From NCBI GenBank assembly GCA_964434105.1, contig CAYSTJ010000028.1:1-51098 (forward strand): 51,098 nucleotides of DNA, written 5' to 3'. The translations under genes and the position numbers were made by a program. Under the pieces are notes generated by a model. It worked only from the letters and a program-made list of their open reading frames with translations. It searched no databases and was not told the DNA's origin. Origin of the DNA: CAYNST01 sp964434105 (lineage in GTDB: Bacteria; Pseudomonadota; Gammaproteobacteria; Pseudomonadales; Cellvibrionaceae). Of this stretch, positions 8,753 to 17,391 are shown in pieces; position 1 is the first letter of the stretch; each line of letters begins with the position of its first letter.

Positions 8753-9958
8753 TTACCAGTTGAAAAGTGTACCGTCCTGCAGCCGGTTCACTGGCAGACA
8801 TTTACGCTGGTACGGGTATTTGGCCGCGAGCTTTTCATCGATTTCCACGCCGTGACCCGGCACTTCGCCAGGAACAAAATACCCGTCGTTGAACGAGTAG
8901 GCATGCGGGAAAACTTCGTCTGCCAATTCGGTGTGGGCCATGTGTTCCTGTACCCCAAAATTGGGCACCCAGTAATCGAAATGCAACGCCGCACCCATGC
9001 AGACGGGCGACAGATCTGTGGCGCCGTGACAGCCGGTGCGCACGTGATACAGTGCGGCGAAATCGGCAATTCGGCGCAGATGTGTAATGCCACCGGCGTG
9101 TACTACCGTGGACCGGATATAGTCGATCAGCTGGTTCTGGATCAGCTCGCGGCAATCATGAATGGAACTGAACACTTCGCCGACGGCGATGGGTGTGGTC
9201 GTATGTTGCCGGATAAGCCTGAACGCCTCCTGGTTTTCGGCCGGCACCGGATCTTCCATCCAGAACAGCTTATACGGCTCAGCCTCCTTGCCCAGGCGTG
9301 CCGCCTCGATGGGGGTCAACCGATGGTGAACATCATGCAGTATATGCAGGTCGTAACCGAATTGATCGCGCACCGCGGCGAACAGTTTCGGTACATGATT
9401 GAGGTACTTTTCCGTTGACCACAGGTGCTCCGACGGCAGTTCGGCATCAGCCGGTTCGAACTTGCCGTCCTTGCCGACACCGTAGACCTGATCAAGCCCC
9501 GGAACACCGCATTGGACGCGAATGGCTTTGTAGCCTTTCTCGGCGAATTCGGCCACGCGCTCCAGGGTTTCACCGATTTCGTTGCCGTTGGCATGCCCGT
9601 AGACCATTACGCCGTCACGGCTGCGACCGCCCAGCAACTGGTACAGCGGCATGTTGGCCGCTTTCGCCTTGATATCCCAGAGTGCCGTATCCACTGCCGC
9701 AATGGCCGTCATGTTGACCGCGCCACGCCGCCAGTAGACACCCCGGTAAAGATATTGCCAGATATCTTCGATCCGCTGGGGATCCTTGCCAATCAGCATC
9801 GGGCAGACATAATCTTCCAAAAACGTCACAACCGCTTTTTCGCGACCGTTCAGGGTGGCGTCGCCCAGCCCGTAAAGACCTTCGTCGGTCATAATTTTCA
9901 GGGTGACGAAATTGCGGTCCGGGCTACAGACGATCACTTTGGTATCGATGATTTTCAC
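8753..9958 (-). CDS. manD: D-mannonate dehydratase, enolase superfamily (ManD/RspA)
   Basis: Converts D-mannonate to 2-keto-3-deoxy-D-gluconate. The 401-aa protein has the full ManD signature. The metal-ligand motifs are HILHDVHHRL (Asp and catalytic His), FWMEDPVPAENQ (Glu) and AVGEVF (Glu). The GCHGATDLSPVCMG loop follows, and the protein ends in a C-terminal Trp (TLFNW), which in characterised ManD enzymes completes the active site. This is the metal-dependent enolase-superfamily enzyme and is unrelated to the TIM-barrel UxuA. It sits between kdgK (64 bp upstream) and uxuB, giving a coherent three-step uronate pathway. The long family-specific loop (residues about 150-180) is intact, so high-efficiency mannonate activity is likely. 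Confidence 0.93.
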   Translation of the reverse strand: MKIIDTKVIVCSPDRNFVTLKIMTDEGLYGLGDATLNGREKAVVTFLEDYVCPMLIGKDPQRIEDIWQYLYRGVYWRRGAVNMTAIAAVDTALWDIKAKAANMPLYQLLGGRSRDGVMVYGHANGNEIGETLERVAEFAEKGYKAIRVQCGVPGLDQVYGVGKDGKFEPADAELPSEHLWSTEKYLNHVPKLFAAVRDQFGYDLHILHDVHHRLTPIEAARLGKEAEPYKLFWMEDPVPAENQEAFRLIRQHTTTPIAVGEVFSSIHDCRELIQNQLIDYIRSTVVHAGGITHLRRIADFAALYHVRTGCHGATDLSPVCMGAALHFDYWVPNFGVQEHMAHTELADEVFPHAYSFNDGYFVPGEVPGHGVEIDEKLAAKYPYQRKCLPVNRLQDGTLFNW

Positions 9959-10022
9959 TGATTATCTCCATTGCAGGATGTGACGATTAAGAAAAGAGCC
10001 GGGACTTCGGGGCCCCTGTTAA

Positions 10023-10961
10023 CTACTCAATTGCATTCATTTTTTCGCGGAGAATAATTGCTCCCCGGTGCTGGATGACCTGGCAGGCCAGTCGGTGCCC
10101 CGCAGCGGCGGACTGTGACGGAGTTTTTCCCGCAATGCGGGCGGCAATATAAGCCGCGCTGAAAGAGTCTCCCGCCGCGGTCGTATCCACCACCCGATCG
10201 ACACGACAGGCCGGCTCCGAAAAATAGCCGCCCTCCGCACTTTGCCCCACACAATCGCCCGGCCCCTGCTTGATGACGACCTCGGGAATAGCAAATGGGC
10301 TGACCCGTTGCAGCACCTCTCCGGCGGTGTCCGTGCCAAACAGGGCCGTTTCGTCATCCAGCGTCAGTAACGCCAGGTCGCACAGGGGCAGTATACGGTT
10401 ATAGTGGCTGCGGGCCGTTTCAATTTCAGGCCATAGCCGGGGCCGGTAGTTATTGTCGAAAATGATGCGTCCCCCCTGTGTGCGGTATTCTGACAGAAAA
10501 TCCAGCAGTCTGTCGCGATCGCGATCCGACAGAATGGCCAGGCTGATACCACTCAGGTAGAAAGCATCCAGGCCTGGCATTCTCGCCAAAAGTTCGTCGG
10601 CCTGCGGTGTGGCGAAATAGTAGCGTGCCGCTGATTCGCCCCGCCAGTAGCTGAAGCTGCGCTCACCGGATTCATCGACGAGAATATGGTAAATCCCCGG
10701 CGTCCGGTTCGGTAGCCGCTGCACATAATCACAGGCAATGCCTTCGTCCTCCCAGCCCTGCAGCATGGCATCGCTGAACGGATCCGTACCAATGGCGGTG
10801 ATATAGGCTGTGGTGATGGCCGCGTCGTGTTTCAACCGGTTGAAATAGATTGCGGTATTGCAGGTATCGCCGGAAAACGCCTGGCGCTGGGGTTGCAGGG
10901 GCTTTCCCTGCAGCTCGATCATGCACTCACCAAAAAAGCCGATCTGCCGGATATGTTTCAC
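10023..10961 (-). CDS. kdgK: 2-keto-3-deoxygluconate kinase (PfkB family)
   Basis: A 312-aa ribokinase-like sugar kinase predicted to phosphorylate KDG to KDPG, which then enters the Entner-Doudoroff route. The N-terminal GFFGECMIELQG motif and the C-terminal VVDTTAAGDSFSAAYIAAR motif (the PfkB anion-hole/catalytic signature, with Thr-Ala in place of the more usual Gly-Ala) are present, as is an internal GD(T/S)CNTAIYF substrate-site motif near residue 31. It is first in the kdgK-manD-uxuB operon. No KDPG aldolase is visible in this window. The promoter should lie in 10962-11132, where a REP-like element also occurs. Confidence 0.88.
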   Translation of the reverse strand: MKHIRQIGFFGECMIELQGKPLQPQRQAFSGDTCNTAIYFNRLKHDAAITTAYITAIGTDPFSDAMLQGWEDEGIACDYVQRLPNRTPGIYHILVDESGERSFSYWRGESAARYYFATPQADELLARMPGLDAFYLSGISLAILSDRDRDRLLDFLSEYRTQGGRIIFDNNYRPRLWPEIETARSHYNRILPLCDLALLTLDDETALFGTDTAGEVLQRVSPFAIPEVVIKQGPGDCVGQSAEGGYFSEPACRVDRVVDTTAAGDSFSAAYIAARIAGKTPSQSAAAGHRLACQVIQHRGAIILREKMNAIE

Positions 10962-11059
10962 TGAACTTTACCTTTCGATATGTCACGATTAATCAAGGTT
11001 CACGCAGATTCGGGTGGGGGCCGTATTCCGCGACTTTTTGTCATTATTTAGCCCTTTCA

Positions 11060-11084
11060 CTGCTCATCCTGAGCCTGTCGAAAA
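11060..11084 (-). repeat. REP-like palindromic repeat (CCTGAGCCTGTCGA family)
   Basis: The sequence CTCATCCTGAGCCTGTCGAA at 11063-11082 matches the reverse complement of the element at 40414-40438 and is related to that at 40752-40776. This is a common intergenic REP-type sequence in many bacteria. It lies between kdgK and the ABC-adaptor gene. A second partial GCCTGTCGAC word follows at about 11091. Confidence 0.65.
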
Positions 11085-11132
11085 ACCGAAGCCTGTCGAC
11101 GGATCACCAAAGCTCAGGCACAGCCTGAATCA

Positions 11133-12206
11133 TTACGACTTCTTCAACACACTGTTTATATCAATACCCGATTTCACTTCGATATTGATACCATCGGAAA
11201 GGCCGGTCTCGATGCGGCGCCGCTCGAAGACCTGGGGCGCGGTTTCGACTTCGACCCAGGTCGTCTGTCCGTCTGTGTCGAGCAGGCCTTCATTGATGGC
11301 CAGTACATTTTCCCGCCGATCCAGCACAATGTCGGCGTTGGCGCTGTAACCGGCGCGTAGAAACGTCCCTTCCGGCAACTCCACCGCAGCGCGGATCTCA
11401 AATTTGATCGTCCCGGCATCGTCGACGCCTTTCGGCGCTATGTACTCCAGCACTGCGCTGAAGCTTTCCGATTCAAGCGCACCAATATTCAGCATCAGGT
11501 CCATTCCCGCCTGAATTTTTCCAACTTCCGACTCGTCGACCGTCCCTTCAAAAATCAGGTCCTGCATATTGGCGAGATTGGCAATGGTGGTCCCTTCGTT
11601 GAAGGTGTTGGTCTCGATCACAAAAGCGCCTTCTTCGACCGGCAGGTCCAGCACCATACCGGCGATGGTGGCCCGCACCAGGTTCGAGACCTGCCCCGCT
11701 TTCTGCGATGCGCCTTCGCGGATAATCGACAGGTTGCTTTCCGAGGAGGACAGCGCTTCACGCTGCAATTCCAGATCGAGTACGTACTTGTTGTACTCCG
11801 ACTCTGAAATAAGCTTGTCCTTGAAAAGTCGTTGCTGACGCGTGTGCTCACGCTGCGCATTTTCATAGCTGATTATGGCGCGCTGCAGTTGGCTCTCGGC
11901 CATATTCAGCTGTTCCATATTCGGAATAATACGGATTTTGGCAATCAGATCATCGCGGTCGACCACATCGCCGGCCTGCACGTAAAACTGCTCCACAACG
12001 CCCGACACCTGGGATTTCAACGCAATCTCGCGACGCGGAACGATTTTACCGATCGCGACTGTTTTGTTGACGATGTCGGTCATGAGCGGCGTTGCCGTTT
12101 CGTATACTACAGGCTTTTCTTTGGATTTTTGGTACAGGAACACCGTCGTCCCGACAAACAATAAAACGCACACCGTTAGCAGCAGGTAAAGTCCAACTCT
12201 CTTCAT
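11133..12206 (-). CDS. HlyD/MacA-type periplasmic adaptor of an ABC efflux system
   Basis: A 357-aa membrane-fusion protein anchored by one N-terminal helix (about residues 5-25). It has the usual plan: a barrel-sandwich half-motif (IALKSQVSGVVEQFYVQAGDVVDRDDLI), a long alpha-hairpin coiled coil (about residues 110-165, Gln/Glu/Arg-rich), the returning lipoyl half (TIAGMVLDLPVEEGAFV) and beta-barrel domains with NIGALE and FLRAGYSANADIVL. It would link the ABC permeases to an outer-membrane exit duct. It is the last gene of the block formed by GH43, the ATPase and two permeases. No TolC-like gene is in the window. Confidence 0.88.
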   Translation of the reverse strand: MKRVGLYLLLTVCVLLFVGTTVFLYQKSKEKPVVYETATPLMTDIVNKTVAIGKIVPRREIALKSQVSGVVEQFYVQAGDVVDRDDLIAKIRIIPNMEQLNMAESQLQRAIISYENAQREHTRQQRLFKDKLISESEYNKYVLDLELQREALSSSESNLSIIREGASQKAGQVSNLVRATIAGMVLDLPVEEGAFVIETNTFNEGTTIANLANMQDLIFEGTVDESEVGKIQAGMDLMLNIGALESESFSAVLEYIAPKGVDDAGTIKFEIRAAVELPEGTFLRAGYSANADIVLDRRENVLAINEGLLDTDGQTTWVEVETAPQVFERRRIETGLSDGINIEVKSGIDINSVLKKS

Positions 12207-12285
12207 TTAATTATCAACCGGGTTGTTTGGTTATACATAAATTGCGTGATTGCCCAATCGTTGCCAGGGTTAGCTGACATGCAGG

Positions 12286-13542
12286 TTATTGATCCTGCAG
12301 CGCGATGACGGGGTCGATTCTCGCTGCACGTCGAGCGGGCAGTAAACAGGCCAGCGCACCCGCTACCAGCAATGTAAAAATGGCGATTCCCGCTGTGGTA
12401 AAGTCGATCTGGGGATTGGCAAACATCTGGTTGCGCGGCGACGCGCTGCTGGCAATACTTCCCACCAGCTCCAGCATGGCTACACCGGCAACCAGCCCGA
12501 AATAGCCGGCGAACAATGTGATTACCAGCGACTCCTGCACAATCATGGCAACAATCGACGTCGGTGTGGCACCGATGGCCTTGCGTATACCGATTTCCTT
12601 GGTGCGCTCCTTCACCACGATCAGCATTATATTGCTTACCCCAATCACCCCCGCCACTATAGTGCCGATGGCCACGATCCAGCTGAACAGGCGAACGCCG
12701 TGGAACAGGTCCTGCACTTTATCGAATTCCTTTTGCATGTTGAAGTGACCGATCACTGTTGTTTCGTCGGGATGAAAACGGTGCCTTTCCTTGAGCAGGG
12801 CGACGGCTTTCTGTTCGATAATTTCCGAATCCACCCCCGGCCTGGGCACCATGACAAATACATGCATCAGGTCCGCCTGATTAAAGGTATACCGCAGTGT
12901 CGTATTCGGCAGATAAACCCGCTCCGCCTCGCGTTCGGCATTATTGTTCAGTCCCGCCGGTTCCGACACACCGACGACCCGAAAGTAGATGCCGTAAATG
13001 CTGATTTCCTTGCCGATCGCATCGTCTGCGCCAAACAGCATTTCCTTTACCCGGGTACCGATAACAGCAACCTTGCGCTTTTCCTGAATATCGAAGGCAT
13101 TCAGAAAGCGCCCGGCAAGCAGGTTCGGTCGGCGGATTTTGAACTCGTCGGGATAGACGCCGCTGACTTCGAAGCTGTCGGATTTGTCGCGGTGGACGAT
13201 TAGCGTAGTACCGATCCCGTTGCCCGGCGCAATCAGATCGATCTCCGGAATCTTGTTTTTCAGCATGGCGATGTCGTCATGTCGCAGGGCAATGCGGCGC
13301 CCTTTGGGCAGGCCTTTATAGGGCAATAGCGCCGGGCTGCCGTTCCAGACCCAGACTGCATTGGTAGAGCTGGCAAAATTGGCTCGCATAATACCGTTTT
13401 CCAGTCCATTGCCGGAGCCCAGTAACGCCACCAGCATAAAAATGCCCCAGAACACCCCAAAAGCAGTCAACCCTGTGCGCAATTTATGCCGCCCCAGCGT
13501 CTCCATGATCTCGCGCCATTTATCCAGATCCAGCACGCTCAA
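12286..13542 (-). CDS. ABC transporter permease, MacB/FtsX type (second)
   Basis: A 418-aa permease of the FtsX/MacB class: one N-terminal membrane helix (RTGLTAFGVFWGIFMLVALLG), a large periplasmic MacB_PCD domain (residues about 45-250), then three C-terminal helices beginning near FSWIVAIGTIVAGVIGVSNIM. The coupling-helix motif VKERTKEIGIRKAIGATP, which contacts the ATPase, is intact. It overlaps the upstream permease by 4 bp (ATGA), so translation is coupled. The two permeases are similar to each other and probably form a heterodimer. The exported substrate is unknown. Confidence 0.92.
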   Translation of the reverse strand: MSVLDLDKWREIMETLGRHKLRTGLTAFGVFWGIFMLVALLGSGNGLENGIMRANFASSTNAVWVWNGSPALLPYKGLPKGRRIALRHDDIAMLKNKIPEIDLIAPGNGIGTTLIVHRDKSDSFEVSGVYPDEFKIRRPNLLAGRFLNAFDIQEKRKVAVIGTRVKEMLFGADDAIGKEISIYGIYFRVVGVSEPAGLNNNAEREAERVYLPNTTLRYTFNQADLMHVFVMVPRPGVDSEIIEQKAVALLKERHRFHPDETTVIGHFNMQKEFDKVQDLFHGVRLFSWIVAIGTIVAGVIGVSNIMLIVVKERTKEIGIRKAIGATPTSIVAMIVQESLVITLFAGYFGLVAGVAMLELVGSIASSASPRNQMFANPQIDFTTAGIAIFTLLVAGALACLLPARRAARIDPVIALQDQ

Positions 13543-14798
13543 TCCTCGTTCATGGCCGCGACGGGCGTAATGCGGGCGGCGCGAATGGCGGGCGCCAGGC
13601 CGGCCAGCGCACCCACCAGAATCAATATGACAATGGCGGCGATCGCTGCACCAAAATCCACTTCCGGACTCTTGAAATAGGAGAGCTCAAGATTCAGACG
13701 AACCAGCAGATGATTGACTCCTTCAATAATCAGCACGCCCACCACCAGACCGAGATAGCCGGCAATGGACGTAATAAAAATGGATTCGGTCATAATCATG
13801 GAAACAATGGAGCCGGGCGTAGCACCAAGTGCCTTGCGTATCCCGAGTTCTTTGGTCCGGTCTTTGACGGTAATAATCATAATATTACTGATACCGACGA
13901 TGCCCGCGGCCAATGTTCCTATACCCACAAACCAGACGAACATGGTAATGGCGCCGAATAATGCCGTAAGCTGCTCGGCCTGCTGCAGTAAATTCCAGGA
14001 ATAAAACGCTTTTTTGTCGGTGGGCGATACGATATGGCGGCGCTTCAGTAGCGCGACCGCATCTTCCTCCAGCTGATAGCCATCCACGCCCGGCTTCGGG
14101 TTGAGGGCAATAATGCCGATATTTCTGCCGTTACCAAAGGTTTTCTGGAAGGTGCTCATGGGCATGTAGATACGCTCTGACATCCTGCCCTCCCAGCCAG
14201 CATCGTAAAAGACCCCGACCACCCGAAACGGGACCCCGCCAATATTGATATATTCGCCGACGGGATCGGCGTTTTTATCAAACAGGGTCTCGGCCACACG
14301 GGTTCCAATAACGACGACCTTGCGGTTTTCCCCGATATCGAAATCGTTCAGCCGCCGGCCTTTTTCGTAATCCTGCTGGATTTTTATCTTAAAATAATTC
14401 CGGGCTGTGCCAAACACGCCGAAGCTGCCCGACCGGTTTTTATAGGTTACGTAAATATCGCCCTGGCGGAATGAGCCCATGGCACTCTCGGCACTGACAA
14501 ACTCCACGCCGGGCAGTTCGTTGTAGATTGCATCGACATCGTCCATGGTCAGTTGTATTTGACGCGGTGCCGACAGGCCCTTGTAGGGCACCGCCGTCCG
14601 GCGTCCGCCAACCCAGATGGCGTTGCGCACATCGCTGCTGAAGCCGGCCTCGGCTCCACGCTGCAGGCCCGTTCCGGCCCCCAGAAGCAGAATAAGCAGC
14701 AGAATCCCCCAAAAGACACCAAACGCGGTCAGCGCAGTCCGCAATTTGTTTTTGCGGATCGTAAAAAAGATTTCCTGCCAGCTGTCGGCATTCATCAC
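13539..14798 (-). CDS. ABC transporter permease, MacB/FtsX type (first)
   Basis: A 419-aa paralogue of the adjacent permease with the same layout. The N-terminal helix is RTALTAFGVFWGILLLILLLG, followed by a periplasmic MacB_PCD domain with GTRVAETLFDKNADPVGEYI. Three C-terminal helices start near FVGIGTLAAGIVGISNIMII, with the coupling motif VKDRTKELGIRKALGATP. It overlaps the ATPase gene by 4 bp at its start and the second permease by 4 bp at its end. This tight packing indicates a single complex. MacB itself fuses ATPase and permease; here the parts are separate and duplicated, as in YknXYZ-like systems. Confidence 0.92.
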   Translation of the reverse strand: MMNADSWQEIFFTIRKNKLRTALTAFGVFWGILLLILLLGAGTGLQRGAEAGFSSDVRNAIWVGGRRTAVPYKGLSAPRQIQLTMDDVDAIYNELPGVEFVSAESAMGSFRQGDIYVTYKNRSGSFGVFGTARNYFKIKIQQDYEKGRRLNDFDIGENRKVVVIGTRVAETLFDKNADPVGEYINIGGVPFRVVGVFYDAGWEGRMSERIYMPMSTFQKTFGNGRNIGIIALNPKPGVDGYQLEEDAVALLKRRHIVSPTDKKAFYSWNLLQQAEQLTALFGAITMFVWFVGIGTLAAGIVGISNIMIITVKDRTKELGIRKALGATPGSIVSMIMTESIFITSIAGYLGLVVGVLIIEGVNHLLVRLNLELSYFKSPEVDFGAAIAAIVILILVGALAGLAPAIRAARITPVAAMNED

Positions 14799-15490
14799 TG
14801 GCCGCCTGCCGTCATGGCAGCGGGTGATGTTTCGACTATATTGCCGTCTTTCAGGTGAATGATACGTCGCGTCTGATGGGCGATATCGTCTTCGTGCGTC
14901 ACAATCACAATGGTTTTTCCACCGTCATTGATTTCTCGCAGAAATGCCATCACCTCCATGGTGGTATTGCTATCGAGCGCACCGGTCGGTTCGTCAGCGA
15001 GGATTACCTTGGGGTCGGTCACCAGCGCCCGCGCAATGGCAACGCGTTGCTTCTGTCCGCCCGACAGTTCGCCGGGCATATGTAATTTCCGGTCCGACAA
15101 TCCCACCCTTTCCAGGTACTGTTCGGCTTTTCGATTGCGCTCGCGGCGCCCCATCTTTTGGTAGTACAGGGGCAACGCGACGTTTTCCATGGCGTTTTTG
15201 AACGGCAACAGATTGAAGGACTGAAATATGAAACCCAGGTGCTGGTTACGTAATCGGGCGGCATGACGCTCACCCAGATTGCGAATCTCGGTACCCGCCA
15301 GCCGGTAGGTGCCGGCGTCATGATGATCCAGAATACCCAGAATGTTCAACAGGGTTGACTTGCCTGACCCGGAAGACCCCATGATTGCCACCAGCTCCCC
15401 GGCTTCAATACTGAGGTCTATCCCTTTGAGAACATGCAGCCGCTGCTGCTCGTCGCCATAATACTTGTGTATGCTCTGTAGCTGAATCAT
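14795..15490 (-). CDS. ABC transporter ATP-binding protein, MacB/LolD type
   Basis: A 231-aa ATPase that powers the adjacent permeases. Walker A (MGSSGSGKST), the Q-loop (FIFQSFNLLPF), the signature LSGGQKQRVAIARAL, Walker B (VILADEPTGAL) with its D-loop, and the H-loop (IVTHEDD) are all intact. The Q-loop and signature flanks are those of the LolD/MacB/FtsE subgroup. The start ATG 15490 lies only 12 bp after the stop of the GH43 gene. This makes the hydrolase and the transporter one likely transcript. Confidence 0.94.
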   Translation of the reverse strand: MIQLQSIHKYYGDEQQRLHVLKGIDLSIEAGELVAIMGSSGSGKSTLLNILGILDHHDAGTYRLAGTEIRNLGERHAARLRNQHLGFIFQSFNLLPFKNAMENVALPLYYQKMGRRERNRKAEQYLERVGLSDRKLHMPGELSGGQKQRVAIARALVTDPKVILADEPTGALDSNTTMEVMAFLREINDGGKTIVIVTHEDDIAHQTRRIIHLKDGNIVETSPAAMTAGGQ

Positions 15491-15502
15491 TCGACGGCGC
15501 AG

Positions 15503-17275
15503 TTACTCATGAAAGCCGAAGGGACGATGCAGGCCAATCTGATGGATCGGCTGCGGCGCATCGGCAGATTGTTCCTTTCGAGCATGAAGCCCCAGCATAG
15601 TTCCCACGAAACCACCTGCCCGCTGCGTACTCAGGACACGGGCATCCGCATCGCGCACCACCCAGCGTAAATCATCGTCGCGCTCTTTCAGGTAGAAATG
15701 CAGGGCTTCGGACTCAGCCCTGATTCCCAGCACCAGCGCCTTCTGCCCGTCATTCACTCTCAGGTTAATTGCCTTGATGACCCGCGCATCCCCATCTTCG
15801 GCCAGTTCCAGAAAGACTTCGTAGCGATCACCCACCTTGCGAACGCCCAGATAATAGTGCGACGTTTCGTTCTGGAAAGCTGTGATACCGGCACTGACAC
15901 CGTCCGCCAGTGGCAAGTTCAGCGCGGTGCTCACATCGAAGGCAAGGTGCTGCTGCCGCTGTGCGACAAACGCAACGTTATCCTGCACCGACAGGTCATT
16001 TTCCAGCGCCGTCAACTCAAGCTTGCCGGCATTAAGGTTGAGCCAGTCCGGCTGAACCTGACGCAGCCAGGTCCAGTGCGGGCTGAGCTGTTGGCTGGTA
16101 AAGTCATCATGCCGGGTGAAGTTCCCGGTAAGCGGCTCAGCACCGGGCGTCGGCGGCAACCCCTGGGGCGCCGGCACCTGATAGGGGACGGTTTTTCCCG
16201 GCTCCAGAATCATCGGCCAACCGTCCTGCCAAGTAACGGGCAGCATGAATGTCTCCCGCCCGGTGTTAAAAAACGTGCTGTCGTAATTACGTGTCGCCAG
16301 GAATACGGCCCACCATTCGCCCGCTGGCGTCTGAACCAGATCCGCGTGGCCGGCTGTGGCAACCGGGTACGGGCGACCCGGGTCCAGATCACGCTGGGTT
16401 AGAATGGGGTTCCGGTGCCAGGGTTCGAACCTGTCGGTGAGGTTTCGGGCACGGAACACGACGGCAGAATGGTCTTCGGCAGTGCCACCTTCAGCGCACA
16501 CCAGGTAATACCAGCCATCAACCCTGTAAATGTGTGGCGCTTCAATCCAGACCGGTTCGTCTTCAATATTGACACCGCCATCGACCAGCAACCGGCCTGG
16601 CGGTATCACTTTTTTCGCTTCGGGGTCGAATTCCCATAGATAAATTGCGCGATGCCCGTCGTAAAGCGGCTTGTTATCCGGTGGCGGACCATTGTGGGAA
16701 ATATAGATGCGTCCGTCATCGTCGAAGAAGATATCCGGATCAATGCCGTCAATTTCCGGCAGGAATATCGGATCGGACCAGGGCCCCGCCGGGTCAGTGG
16801 CGGTAACAATAAAATTGCCGCCCGCATCATCGATACCCGTGGTGATCACGTAAAAGACGCCGTCGTGGTAGCGGATGGTCGGTGCAAAAATGCCGCGTGA
16901 CACCTGCGCCCGTGGAAACCTGAGTTGACTTTCACGTGTCAGCACGTGACCGATGGGGCGCCAGTTGACCAGATCGGTACTGTGAAATATGGGTACGCCG
17001 GGGACGTAGGAAAACGACGAATGGATCATGTAAAAGTCATTGTCGACACGCACGATACTGGGATCTGGATAAAAGCCGCCGATAATCGGATTACGATAAT
17101 GGCCGGGTTTTAATGGAATATCTGCCAGCTTGTCCTGACCGACATACTGGAACCAGTCGAACGCAACGTGGGGAGAACGCCCCTTTTGCTTGACCGATTG
17201 CATGGCGCAACCGCCCAACATAAAGACCGCCAGAAAGATACAAAGCCCCGCCCATGGCGTTTTAACACGTTTCAT
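15503..17275 (-). CDS. GH43 family beta-xylosidase/arabinofuranosidase, lipoprotein
   Basis: Predicted to release xylose or arabinose from xylo-oligosaccharides. The signal ends in a lipobox (LGGCAMQS), so the protein should be membrane-anchored, in the periplasm or on the surface. The five-bladed propeller begins YRNPIIGGFYPDPSIVRV (catalytic-base Asp). IDGIDPDIFFDDDGRIYISH carries the pKa-modulating Asp, and WIEAPHIYRVDGWYYLV carries the acid Glu. A beta-sandwich C-terminal domain (about residues 370-580), as in GH43 beta-xylosidases, follows. At 590 aa the length fits. ATG 17275 has an AGGAGA ribosome site 11 nt upstream. It is placed directly upstream of an ABC exporter, which is unusual. 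Beta-xylosidase versus arabinofuranosidase specificity cannot be settled here. Confidence 0.9.
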   Translation of the reverse strand: MKRVKTPWAGLCIFLAVFMLGGCAMQSVKQKGRSPHVAFDWFQYVGQDKLADIPLKPGHYRNPIIGGFYPDPSIVRVDNDFYMIHSSFSYVPGVPIFHSTDLVNWRPIGHVLTRESQLRFPRAQVSRGIFAPTIRYHDGVFYVITTGIDDAGGNFIVTATDPAGPWSDPIFLPEIDGIDPDIFFDDDGRIYISHNGPPPDNKPLYDGHRAIYLWEFDPEAKKVIPPGRLLVDGGVNIEDEPVWIEAPHIYRVDGWYYLVCAEGGTAEDHSAVVFRARNLTDRFEPWHRNPILTQRDLDPGRPYPVATAGHADLVQTPAGEWWAVFLATRNYDSTFFNTGRETFMLPVTWQDGWPMILEPGKTVPYQVPAPQGLPPTPGAEPLTGNFTRHDDFTSQQLSPHWTWLRQVQPDWLNLNAGKLELTALENDLSVQDNVAFVAQRQQHLAFDVSTALNLPLADGVSAGITAFQNETSHYYLGVRKVGDRYEVFLELAEDGDARVIKAINLRVNDGQKALVLGIRAESEALHFYLKERDDDLRWVVRDADARVLSTQRAGGFVGTMLGLHARKEQSADAPQPIHQIGLHRPFGFHE

Positions 17276-17348
17276 CGTTTGTTGGTTCTCCTGTTAATGG
17301 CGCCGGAGGCGCATGCCCGCCATTGAAAAACGGGTGTCAGTGCGCACA

Positions 17349-17373
17349 ATAAAAAGCCCGCCATGTGGCGGGC
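17349..17373 (-). terminator. Rho-independent terminator downstream of the MFS porter
   Basis: On the minus strand a GCCCGCC-ACAT-GGCGGGC hairpin (17356-17373) is followed by a TTTTTATT run (17355 downwards). It lies 19 bp after the MFS stop, so it should separate that transcript from the GH43-ABC operon. Confidence 0.85.
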
Positions 17374-17391
17374 TGCCTTACAAGACGGCAA

